DNA from: Entomortierella parvispora
Taxonomy: Eukaryota > Mortierellomycota > Mortierellomycetes > Mortierellales > Mortierellaceae
Direction of reading: 5' to 3'
Assembly (NCBI GenBank): GCA_963573315.1
Contig: OY752151.1
Location: forward strand, 1,054,001-1,118,000
Length of the DNA stretch: 64,000 bases
This document shows positions 12,223 through 21,301 of the stretch, in pieces. Position 1 is the stretch's first letter. Every line of letters begins with the position of its first letter. The notes below the pieces were generated by a model. It saw nothing but the letters and a program-made list of their open reading frames with translations. It was not told where the DNA came from and made no database searches. The position numbers were made by a program, and so were the translations under genes.

Positions 12223-13690
12223 CTCACCCGATGCTATTTGGATGCCTTCTCGTATGCTTGAGTCGTTCAAGCTGGTCGAGCCCTGCACGCAGTAGCATAG
12301 GAATACGACCGAACTGACCGGGATGCTCGTTCGCTACAAGAAGTTCCCCGTTGATATGAGGCATCATTTCTATCCATGAACTTCTACTCCCGGCCCGTAT
12401 CCAAGAGAGAGTTCCCTCAAACGTGTGAGGCGCCCAAGCCGGCGATACGCCTTGTGGTGCACCTCTCCCGTTTGATCCTCCTGGGCGAAGACACATCTAC
12501 CGCTGACATCTCTGCGCGGGGAGTTGGAAACATTGATCTCGAGAATCTCCAAACGCAAACAAGACCAGGGCCATGGAAGATCGGCAGTGGGAACTGGGAC
12601 TTTCGAGCCCCCTCCAAAGCCATCATCATCTCCTCTTTTCATCCTTCCGTTGGAGTTGCTATCCAGCACAATCTCTTCAGGAGGTCGGTCGATGTGCTCC
12701 GCTTGAATGCGAAGATCGAGTTGGAAGACGAGCGTGCATGAAAAGACCGATCCGCTGAACACCCAGAGCTTCTCTGCCTTCATAAAAAGCTCTTGGAGGA
12801 TTGTAGGAAAGTTCTGTAAAACCCTCTCACTCCTTCCACAACGAGCTCCTCCAGCGTCGGCGCTGCGTTAACAAGTGCAACTCGTGACTGGTCGTCGTAT
12901 TCAGACGGATAGAGAGTTACACTTTGCCATGGGATTCTCTAGAGGAAGCCGGCCAGAATCTCGTCATTGACTGCTGGGACGTTATGACAGATGGCCTTCA
13001 AATTAGGAATGTATTGTGAATGGCGAGGCGCAGAAGAGCTAGCGCTTGTGGCTACTGCTGCTCTCGATGGATCACCGGAGTCACCATATTTGGGACCTTT
13101 GGAGAAACCGTGAGACCATTTCCTCCGCAGTAATTCCAATTACTGAGATCTGAGGGAAGGTAGGGCTGGAAATGCGTCGCGGGGTTGGTGTTCTTCGCGG
13201 AGGATTTGATAGACTGCGGCGAAAGCCCAATCAATGACTTGGTTTTCTGTCTTAGTCGAATCTCTTCGGGAGTGATAGTGGCCGTCTTCGGCCAGTTCTC
13301 ATTGATATCCAACTAGGGCCTGCTTGGTGCAAGTCTACAAAAAGAGACTGTAGCACGTCAGAAGAGACCCATGAGAAAAAAATATGTAAGGCAATCGCAT
13401 CGAACGATGTTGCCCAAAGCAATGGCTAATTGGGAATTGAAATGCCTGATGTCCTTGAAGAGCAAGCTCCAACCACTCTAATCTTCGTGGTCGCTTCTCA
13501 ACAGGGCTTACCTGCAGCATCTGGCCATGAGTTAACCCACCAAGGATAGAATGACCTTTATGAAAATCCTCTGGAATTCGATCCGGACGAGATCAAGGGG
13601 AACTGATGGAATTCTAATCTACTAGTTACGAGTTCAAATCCTCCGGTGATCGAATGTCTGTTTGGCCCAGATAAAAAAACAATATGACAA
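12223..13690 (-). pseudogene. Decayed F-box gene, copy B
   Basis: Read on the minus strand, this stretch matches the F-box genes at 15893-18349 and 50651-52912 piecewise, in shifting frames. Recognisable pieces in gene order are LLQVSPVEKRPRRLEWLELA, VDINENWP, MKAEKLWVFSG, LDLRIQAEHIDRPPEEIVL, LEINVSNSPRRDV and LTRLRELSLGYGPG. The end resembles the RHPNGIG terminus. Frameshifts and stops separate the pieces and there is no open F-box start, so I call it a pseudogene. The Ser/Ala/Thr-rich N-terminus is at best a faint trace above 13690. It lies next to the unrelated two-exon F-box-like gene. Confidence 0.8.
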
Positions 13691-14059
13691 GCTATTTTGG
13701 TTGTGAGCGTTATCAATGGAGCAGGCACTCGAGGTATAGGCTGAGGCAGTGGTACTCGAAAGCAAATGCAGAAGTTTCGCTTGCGAAAGCGTTGTCGGTG
13801 GCTATATCGCTCCGAATGGCACTGACTGAAGAAGAGATGACTGCCGATACTTATAGTACTATCAATTTTTTAGCTTCTTCACAGCCATGAGTACTGAAGT
13901 TGGCTAGCAAGCGATAGGGACCATCGACGTGTATTCCGAAAGACTACTGTTGGTTGAATACAGGTTCTAGGACATCATTAACGTGGGCTCATCTGACAGG
14001 AAATGACGGAGACGGAGACGGTGATAGAGACCGACGGACGAGCACAGTGAGACAAGAGA
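13691..14059. other. Intergenic, no feature recognised
   Basis: This links the F-box pseudogene and the left inverted-repeat arm. It may hold degraded remains of the Ser/Ala-rich N-terminal coding region, but the match is too weak to call. Confidence 0.4.
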
Positions 14060-14448
14060 AGGACATGCTTGTAAGCAGGGCGACAAGGGCGGGGCTGATT
14101 GAGAGGCCGTTCGAAATGTACGTGCTGGCAAGAATGCGCCAATGCAATACATTGACGACCACGGTGAGGAAGAAAGAGATGGCTGATTGCTGATTGCTCA
14201 TTGCCTCATTCTCAGCGGTGGCTCCCTTTTGATGCCTTGACGCGTCAACGAGAAAAGTCCCGGACGCGTTCAGTGATCACCCAGCGACATCAGTGGCAGT
14301 TCCTTGATCCGGGGGCTCCCAAGTTGGCCGAGAGCAGGTCCAAGATAGAGGTCCATGCTTGATCAAAAAACGCGATTTCATTAATTGTTACGAAGACTTT
14401 TATTGCTACTAGATTCTTGTCGGCCGTCTTCCTGTGACTCTGTTGGGT

Positions 14449-14790
14449 TGAGTGACAAATGCGAAGGCCTCTCTTGCGATCTAGGATTGTCACGGGAAAG
14501 TGGCGAGCACAGCAAAGTATGCGAATTGTTCGGTCGTTGGGGACCACAATGCTGACTTTCAGGGTACATGCAGAAGGTGATCAATGATCATTTGTGTGGT
14601 GGAGCATGTTCCCAACAAACAAGGTTTATTGTGGTAAAGAGGTCAAACAACTACAGATTCTATCTGGGCCTGCTCTCAGTCAACCTGCTCTCCACTTCCG
14701 CAAGACAGCCTGGGAAGATGGAAAGTCAGAGCTGTGCAGGGTGCGCCAACGAGCAGGCGGCAGGCCATCGCACCCCAACTTACCTTGACC
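14449..14790 (+). repeat. Dispersed repeat R, copy 2
   Basis: Same repeat as 9449-9782, beginning GAGTGACAAATGCGAAGGCC and including AATTGTTCGGTCGTTGGGGA. It lies inside the foldback-like element and is also part of the large inverted repeat (partner 54240-54540). Confidence 0.75.
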
Positions 14791-15028
14791 TACCTTGGGG
14801 TCCCTCAGGTCGAAGACTACACCGATCAGATAGCCCAGCGATACCTCTAGTGGTTCCTCATCACCCCTACTTCTTCGTACAGTTTAATGAGGCTCACCCA
14901 CTGCAACAGGCATCCAACTCTACTGGGGTCGGGGGGGTAAGAGGAGAGCGGTCGACCACGAGGGCAAAGACATGGGGGAGAAACGAACAAGAACGAATAA
15001 CAAGAACAAACAACCAAACAACCAAACG

Positions 15029-15105
15029 GCAAACAGCAAACAGCAAACAGCAAACAGCAAACAGCAAACAGCAAACAGCAAACAGCAAACAGCAAACAGT
15101 AAACA
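15029..15105 (+). repeat. (GCAAACA)n heptamer array, 10 perfect copies plus one variant
   Basis: Ten perfect GCAAACA units run from 15029 to 15098, then one GTAAACA. A degenerate Lys-codon-like minisatellite of AAGAAGAAACCAACAC-type units follows to about 15215. The partner array in the right arm has 20 units. Because 7 is not a multiple of 3, the array stays open in every frame; the ORFs through it are not evidence of a gene. Confidence 0.95.
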
Positions 15106-15892
15106 AGAAGAAACCAACACAAGAAGAAACCAGCACAAGAAGAAGCCAACGCAAGAAGAAACAACCAAAGAAACAACCACCAAAAGAAACAACCCCCAAA
15201 AGAACCAACCATCCACCAAACAACCATCCCAGCAGAAAAGCATGTCTTTGATAGTGATAGTAGTGATAATGTTGTCGTCGCGCGCAAAGTGGGAGTGGTT
15301 CCGCCAGATCGAAGTACTAGCGTTGGCGTTGCGTTTGTAGGCGTCGAAAAGTAGTGCAGTTTCATAAGGGGAGTGCAATGGTTGATGAACAGGAACATGA
15401 GGTGTGCATGAACGACATTTATATGTGAGGGCCACAAAGTGCTGCGGTTGTAAGGGACTGTTTTTAAGGGCTGGTGGCAACGAGGGAGGTCCATCCTCCT
15501 TTGACGCGTTCTGAAGGTGTGTAACTGCAAAAGGGGACCCTCCGCCGCCGAGAGTGAGGAATCAGCAATCAGCCAATCTCTCTTCTCCATTGCGCTCGCC
15601 CGCATTGCATTGCTGATTTCTTGAGATTATGCCACCAGCGCCGAGGGCGACAACACGAAGAAAGCACGCGCGTTACGAACGTCCTCTCTGACCAGCCTCA
15701 GCACTCGCCCCTGTTGCCTTGCTGCTGCTGCCTGCTGCTGCTTGCTACGCCCGTCTCTTGTCACCTTGCTGCACGCGCTTCGCCCATTTAAAGTATCTTT
15801 GTTTCTGACTTTCTGTCCCCTGTCGACAGACGAGCCCACTACTGGTGTACAAGAATCTATACAAACATCAAAGAGCAACAACCCCAAGCGAA

Positions 15893-18349
15893 ATGACCAG
15901 CAACCCTGCCTCTACTGATGGCACCTCTGCCTCCACCTCGACTGCCGCTGCCTCTGCTCCTGCCTCTAATCCAAGTGTGGCTTCTACTGCCTCTACTTCG
16001 AGCACTGCTGCCGCTGCCTCTACTGATGGCACCTCTGCCTCCACCTCGACTGCCGCTGCCTCTGCTCCTGCCTCTAATCCAAGTGTGGCTTCTACTGCCT
16101 CTACTTCGAGCACTGCTGCCGCTGCCTCTACTTCTAGCACTGGTGCCTCTGCATCCGCCTCCACTCTGAGTGTCGCTTCCACTGCCTCGGCCTCAAGCAC
16201 TACTGCCGCTGCCTCTACTTCTAGCACTGGTGCCTCTGCATCCGCCTCCACTCTGAGTGTCGCTTCCACTGCCTCTGCCTCAAGCACTACTGCCGCTGCC
16301 TCTATTTCAAGCGCCGATGAACTCGACTCTGCTTCTATTTCAAATATCGCACCCACTGCTTCTTCCTCAAGCACTGCTGACGCTGCTTCTACTACAAGCA
16401 CTGATGCCTCTGCCTCTGCATCTGCCTCCACTTTGAGTGTGACTCCCACTGCCTCTACTTCAAGCGCCGATGCCTTCGACTCTGCCTCTATTTCAAATAT
16501 TGCTTTCACTGCCTCTATCTCAAGCACTGTTGACGCTGCCTCTACTTCAAGCACTGATGCCCTTGCCTTCACCTCAAATACCGTTGTCTCCGACCCGCCT
16601 GCTCTGCTCCCTGCGCCTCTGGTAATGTTCAGAATCGATTTGCCTCCTGAAATTGCGTCTATTATTGCTTCATATCTTGGCCAAACAGACATTGCCAGCT
16701 GCTGTTCGGTATCACGTCACTGGCACTGGATTTGGAGCTGCGAGTTATGGACCAGGATCAATATCAGCACGGATCTTCGCTGTTTGAGATTCAACCGACG
16801 AGAGTCCCAGAGGGTTTTTAGGAAGGTAATCCCTCATCTGTTGTCGTTCTCTACACTTGATGGGCTAGCCCACGGCCAGTTGCTCCAGGTAGGCCCTGTT
16901 GAGAACCGACCAAGAAGATTGGAGCGTTTGGAACTTGCTTTCCCGGCTCTTCAAGGACCTCAGGCATCTCAGCTTGCCATTGTTTTGGGCAACATCCTTC
17001 GATGCGATCGCCTTACATGCCTCTCTCTCTCAGGTATTCGCAGATTGCGTCCCACTATGAATGAGGACCCACGGTCCATGTGCTTGCTCTTCTGGGTCTC
17101 TTCTGATGTGTTGCAGTCTCTCTTTGTGGACCTGGACTCAACAGGTTGGGTTGATATCAGTGAGAACTGGCCCTTCCAACCCCGCGACGCGCTTCCTGTC
17201 CTCCATTCTCTCGGTCATTTCTCGGTAAGTGGGGTTGCTGCAGAGGGAACGGTCGCACAGTTCCTCCAAAGGTGCCCGAATCTGGTGACTTTGGAGATCC
17301 ATCGAGAGCAGCCGTGGCCACAGGTGCCAGCTCTTTTGTGCCACGCCATTCACAATAGGTTGCCCAAGTTGGAGGCCATCTGTCATGACGTCCCGGCAGT
17401 CAACGACGAGATTCTGACTGGCTTCCTCGAGAGCATCCGATGGCACAGTGTCACTCTTTCTCCGTCCGGAATAATCGGCGACCGGACGAGACTGGCACTT
17501 ATCAACGCAGCGCCGACTCTGCAGAAGCTGATTGTGGATGGGGTAAGAGGTTTTTTCAGCACTTTCCTCCAAGAGCTTTTCATGAAGGCGGAGAAGCTTC
17601 GGGTGTTGAGTGGGTTGTCTCTTTCACTTCCGCTCGTCTACCAGCTAGACCTGCGAATTCAAGCTGACCACATCGACGGGTCTCCTGAGGAGATTGTGCT
17701 GGAGGAGGGAGAGACTGAGGAGGAAATGGGAGGCAAGAGTAGCAACGCCCATAGGGACGGCTCAGGAGGGAGCTCGAACGCCCCAGGTCCCATTATGGAT
17801 CTGCCAAGGCCTTGGACGTGCTTGCATCTGGAGACTCTCGCGATCAATGTGTCCAACTTCCCGCGTAGAGACGTCGGCGGTAGATTTGTCTTTGCCTCGG
17901 AGGATCAACCTGGAGATGTGCACCGCAAGGTGTATCGCCAGCTTGGTCGTCTCACACGTTTGAGGGAACTCTCTCTTGGACACGGGCCGGAGAGTAGACG
18001 TTCGAGGGTAGAACGGATGTCTCATGTCAACGAGGCTTTTCTTGTAGCAAACGAGCAACCCGGTCAGTTTGATTGCCTTTCCATGTCGCTGCCAGCGGGA
18101 CTCGGCCAGCTTGGTGGCCTCAAGGAAATGAGAATTCTGGATGTCTCGGGAGTTGCCCACAAGATTGGAGTGGCCGAATTGAACTGGATGAGAGAACACT
18201 GGCCACTACTCAAGACCATCGTCGGACTTGAGCAGCGAGTAGGAATTCCGCTGCCGCACACATGGAATGGAAGGGACGTCCATGATGTGCGGTCCTGGAT
18301 GAGAAGGCATCCAAATGGTATAGGGTCAGCATACCCATCTCTTCCCTGA
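15893..18349 (+). CDS. F-box protein with long Ser/Ala/Thr-rich N-terminus, copy C
   Basis: This is a single-exon gene of 818 residues. I start at the first ATG (MTSNPASTDG); the frame is open further upstream but has no ATG. Residues 1 to about 240 are low-complexity Ser/Ala/Thr with two in-frame tandem duplications, of about 36 and 29 residues. At about 250-292 lies a clear F-box: LPPEIASIIASYLGQ, then CCSVSRHWHW and the closing ELWTRI. The remaining ~520 residues are Leu-rich, with pieces such as CPNLVTLEIHREQPW and LGRLTRLRELSLG, suggesting an irregular LRR substrate-binding domain. By family knowledge it would bind Skp1 and bring a target to an SCF ubiquitin ligase; the target is unknown. 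It is 65 residues longer than its inverted partner, all in the N-terminal repeats. Confidence 0.85.
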   Translation: MTSNPASTDGTSASTSTAAASAPASNPSVASTASTSSTAAAASTDGTSASTSTAAASAPASNPSVASTASTSSTAAAASTSSTGASASASTLSVASTASASSTTAAASTSSTGASASASTLSVASTASASSTTAAASISSADELDSASISNIAPTASSSSTADAASTTSTDASASASASTLSVTPTASTSSADAFDSASISNIAFTASISSTVDAASTSSTDALAFTSNTVVSDPPALLPAPLVMFRIDLPPEIASIIASYLGQTDIASCCSVSRHWHWIWSCELWTRINISTDLRCLRFNRRESQRVFRKVIPHLLSFSTLDGLAHGQLLQVGPVENRPRRLERLELAFPALQGPQASQLAIVLGNILRCDRLTCLSLSGIRRLRPTMNEDPRSMCLLFWVSSDVLQSLFVDLDSTGWVDISENWPFQPRDALPVLHSLGHFSVSGVAAEGTVAQFLQRCPNLVTLEIHREQPWPQVPALLCHAIHNRLPKLEAICHDVPAVNDEILTGFLESIRWHSVTLSPSGIIGDRTRLALINAAPTLQKLIVDGVRGFFSTFLQELFMKAEKLRVLSGLSLSLPLVYQLDLRIQADHIDGSPEEIVLEEGETEEEMGGKSSNAHRDGSGGSSNAPGPIMDLPRPWTCLHLETLAINVSNFPRRDVGGRFVFASEDQPGDVHRKVYRQLGRLTRLRELSLGHGPESRRSRVERMSHVNEAFLVANEQPGQFDCLSMSLPAGLGQLGGLKEMRILDVSGVAHKIGVAELNWMREHWPLLKTIVGLEQRVGIPLPHTWNGRDVHDVRSWMRRHPNGIGSAYPSLP

Positions 18350-18366
18350 ATCTCCAGTACTCTCAT

Positions 18367-18420
18367 ATGTATAATAACTGTATAATAGCTGTATCATAAT
18401 TGTATCATAAATGTACCATA
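18367..18420 (+). repeat. AT-rich ~11-bp tandem repeat downstream of F-box gene C
   Basis: Degenerate units of GTATAATAGCT type follow the F-box stop codon. The right arm has more, better-preserved units at 50563-50627. It may lie in the 3' UTR. Confidence 0.6.
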
Positions 18421-18860
18421 AAACACCAGGCAAGTGGTAAGATCATGGGCATCATTATCAGCTTCTCCATTGCAGTTTACTTTATCATTCAAAGGACGGT
18501 CAGGCAATAATACCTGCGAAGAGATGGGTATGATGATTCGATGCCACACGATGTCCTCTCATCCATGCCTGCACCGCAACACCTGTGGTTGTTCTTCTAT
18601 CAGTATGAACCACTCCCACTTGCTTTTGCAACAGCAATATTATCACTATCAAAGTTCATTTCTTTTATTGGTTTCCTGCTCCTCTATGCTTCCTTCCAAT
18701 GTATTTGTCGTCGTGGTCGACCGCTCTTACATAGTTAGATGTCTGTTGCAGTGGAAGGTTCTCTTCACCGCCTAGAGAAAGAGAGTGTCAAGAGCTGGTT
18801 GGAGCGCGTCCGATGAGTTTATTTTTCAAGGCACTGCCCTTTTTCCTCCAAAATCATGGC

Positions 18861-21016
18861 TCAAACAGCAACGGCTTTTCCAACCTCGGGCTCTTCTTGC
18901 TGCTTCTTCTTCTCCTCTTGCTCTTGGGTATATCTCTTAGAGGGCAATTGAGGTAGGACACGACCTGTGCCCTTGTACGGTACCCTTGGTAAAAACGTAG
19001 CCTGAGGTCTGTACAAGAACCGTTTCTCGTGCGAGTATTGTTGAACCCAATCTGGCAAGTAGTTGAACATGATATTCCGGACAAGACGATCATGCCATTT
19101 TTGACCATTGATCACCTTGGCTGCTACCTCGCTCATGTCATAGGCTTCCTTGGCAAGGTCAAACCGTTGTTTGTAGTAGCTCTGAAAGGCCGCCGTGATG
19201 CTCTTTTTAGAATTGTCCTCAAGGTCGTACAAACAATTGGCAAGAATTGTGGCATCCTGCAAGGCATTGACAGCTCCCTGACCCAGCGCCTAAAAATCAC
19301 CAGAACATAAGATATTAGTGCCTCGTTCCTATCAGCTCGAAAGGTCCTATTATTCAAAGAATCGATTGTCCATGACACTAATGTCTTTCTTACAGGGAGC
19401 AACTTGTGGCAAGCTAAGAATATGGTACCAGAGAACAAATGAAGAAAGTAAATGAGTTGACCATCATTTTTGATCCCAATTGCTCGTTTTTGCAGTCTGC
19501 AGATCTTTTTTTGTTACCGTCTCCGATGAGGACAGAGCGTCCGTGGAACCAACTTTTGAACATCTTGTGCTCCAAATACACCTTGGAGATCAGCTCTGGT
19601 GGCGTGGCGTCGATCAGGTCGCCCATTGTGCCGTTGTAGGGACACTTGAAGTCATAGAATTCCTTGATCATGGGCGCGTTCGCTTCCGGACCCCATTCAG
19701 AGTTCTTGAACTGTTGTCTCTTGGCCACCTCTGGGTTCTCAAACTGAACAATCAGAGTCCAGCAAACACGGCGTCCAGGTACAGCTATCACGCTCCACTA
19801 TAGTCGATAGAATGACGGACGGGAAAAAGAAAAGAAAAAAAAAAAGGACCGACGATAGGAGCGGGAATGGAGGCGATTAGCAACTGGAATCATTTTTTTT
19901 GAGGTCCCGATAGAGTGTCGCAAAATAAACATTTTTGTGGGACAAGGCAAGCTTTGCTCTCAATAATGAACATCTTTTTTGTTAGTCCCTTTTCTTCATG
20001 GGCATCATGTACCACAGGAGGTACTAAGAACTTCAGTGAACATACCGTGTGTCGTTCGCTGCCAATGATGGACTCAAAGTGACAGTCATTGTCGTCCTTG
20101 AGGATGGGATACTTTTCGGGATCCAGGGGTCGCGTTACGCCCACCATGCAAAAAAACCCAGCAATCAAGCTGTCGCCATCAGATTTGGGCAGGATACCCT
20201 TCTCCTTCATGTCCTTTTGCATGTTCTGACGAACGCTGCTGTAAGCTCCATCGGCACCGACCAAAATGTCACATTCGTATGCAGTATTGTCACTGCAATG
20301 AATCGTAACCTTGTCATCTTCCTCCTCCACCTTTAGCACCTTCTTGTTGAAGGAGATGTTCTCGGGTGCCACTTGACGAAGCATCATCTCATGAAAGTCG
20401 GGACGGGAGAAGACAAGACTCTCATAGCCGGTACTGTGTAAACAGATAAACAAAATAGTAGTGAGTGAGACGGCTGAGTGGGTGGTTTGTCACAATCGAT
20501 GGTCTCTCCTCTGCCACTGCCGACAGGATTTACATACATGTCCTTCTCCCTCTTTGTCTTCACATCCCCTAGCTTTTTCATATTGCCGTCAAAGAGGGTA
20601 ATGCCAGCACAAGGGAACGACATTTTGTTCATCTCCTCCAAGAGTCCTAGCTGATCTAAAACATGGAGAATTGTGGGTCCGAGCGAGATGACACTTCCTA
20701 AAAAGACAAAAATCAAAGGGAAAGATAATATCTCAACAATTGCCTCTGCAACGGTCGATGTGGAGAGCCAGTGGGAGCAAGAAGGATTGCAGCGATTTGA
20801 GCATCACGGCAGAAAAAGTGAAACCAGTCGAGGGATGGATGCACTGCGGTTTTTGTTTGTGGGGTTCTTTTTACCAAGGGGTTTGACGGTGGATGCCCTC
20901 TCAAAGATGCGAAAAGGGATGTCGGCCCTGTCGAGAAGGATCGCCAAGAGAAGGCCTGATAGACCAGCACCGATGATGAAGACAACAGGTCTCGGTCTTT
21001 CCTCAGTCAGAGCCAT
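18861..21016 (-). CDS. FAD-dependent monooxygenase, copy 5
   Basis: This is a complete group-A FAD monooxygenase in about six exons. The start at 21016 opens MALTEERPRPVVFIIGAGLS with the FAD-binding GAGLSG, then RIFERASTVKPLG. The DG motif is VGADGAYSSVR and the GD motif region reads ACHKLLPALGQGAVN. A 20-nt exon (19394-19413) encodes CHKLLP, and the next exon begins ALGQG, so this intron sits four codons further on than in copies 1 and 4. The C-terminus carries FLPRVPYKGTGRVLPQLPS and ends GKAVAV. The last ~180 bp lie inside the left arm of the large inverted repeat and recur as a severed fragment at 49920-50108. It converges with F-box gene C. The substrate is unknown. Confidence 0.87.
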
Positions 21017-21301
21017 TTTGTTGTTGGGAACGGGGGTGGGAGAGGATGTGAAGAGGAGTAGTGACAAAGAGGAAAAGAACGGAAAAAGGATGTGAAAGAC
21101 AATGGACCATTTGAAAGCAGACTCTGAACTGTCCTCATGGTGGCGCCCCGCGGTTGCACCAATGGTTAAACTCGTTAAGTCTGTGAGCAGCACGGGCATT
21201 GCACGAAGAAATGAATTGAGAGAGACGCCCCTCAGGGAGCTTTGGCGTGCTTTTATTTTGGGAGGAGGGTTTTTTAAGAAAAAAAAAAACAAAACAAAAA
21301 G

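Larger units (their letters stand above)
14085..15690. repeat. Foldback-like element with ~150-bp inverted ends, upstream of F-box gene
   Basis: Sequence at 14085-14235 (TTGAGAGGCCGTTCG ... GGCTGATTGCTGATT ... GGCTCCCTTTT) recurs as a diverged inverted copy at about 15527-15690. The two ends enclose repeat R, low-complexity arrays and about 1.3 kb without a believable gene. The same arrangement exists in the right arm (about 53110-53280 with 54680-54830). It resembles a non-autonomous terminal-inverted-repeat element. No target-site duplication could be established by eye. Confidence 0.55.
14897..18760. mobile_element. Candidate TIR-flanked unit carrying an F-box gene (left arm)
   Basis: The sequence at 14897-14976 (CACTGCAACAGGCATCCAAC, AGCGGTCGACCACGA) is found inverted at about 18697-18759. 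A second block at 15243-15330 (CTTTGATAGTGATA, AAGTGGGAGTGGTTC) is found inverted at about 18545-18660. The pair encloses the heptamer array and the intact F-box gene. The identical architecture occurs at 50208-54138. The mobile-element label is inference from terminal inverted repeats plus duplication; no transposase or target duplication was identified. Confidence 0.5.
14060..19043 (+). repeat. Large inverted repeat, left arm (~5 kb)
   Basis: This whole stretch is repeated in inverted orientation at 49920-54840. The correspondence runs in order through the outer flank (CCCTTTTGATGCCTTGACGC), repeat R, the heptamer array, the F-box gene, its AT-rich downstream repeat and the last ~180 bp of coding sequence of monooxygenase copy 5. 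Similarity stops at GAGTATTGTTG (19043), inside that monooxygenase gene. The arms differ by many substitutions and repeat-number changes, so this is not a simple assembly duplicate. The spacer between the arms is about 30.9 kb. Confidence 0.88.

Noticed and set aside
13610-13660. tRNA B-box-like GAGTTCAAATCC
   Set aside because: No A-box or cloverleaf is visible, and the stretch aligns with F-box coding sequence, so it is part of the pseudogene.
15029-15105. CRISPR-like array
   Set aside because: Head-to-tail 7-bp units without spacers in a eukaryotic context; a simple tandem repeat.
14568-15251. 227-codon frame across repeat R and the heptamer array
   Set aside because: Spans repeat R plus the low-complexity arrays; no conservation as protein with copy 1 of repeat R.
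15868-16692. 274-codon antisense frame (Glu/Val/Ala-rich) over the F-box N-terminus, and its counterpart at 52446-52937
   Set aside because: A mirror of the Ser/Ala-rich coding repeats; composition is explained by the sense strand.
1-21016. Secondary-metabolite gene cluster
   Set aside because: No PKS, NRPS, terpene synthase, methyltransferase or pathway regulator is seen near the monooxygenases; tandem duplication explains the array better.
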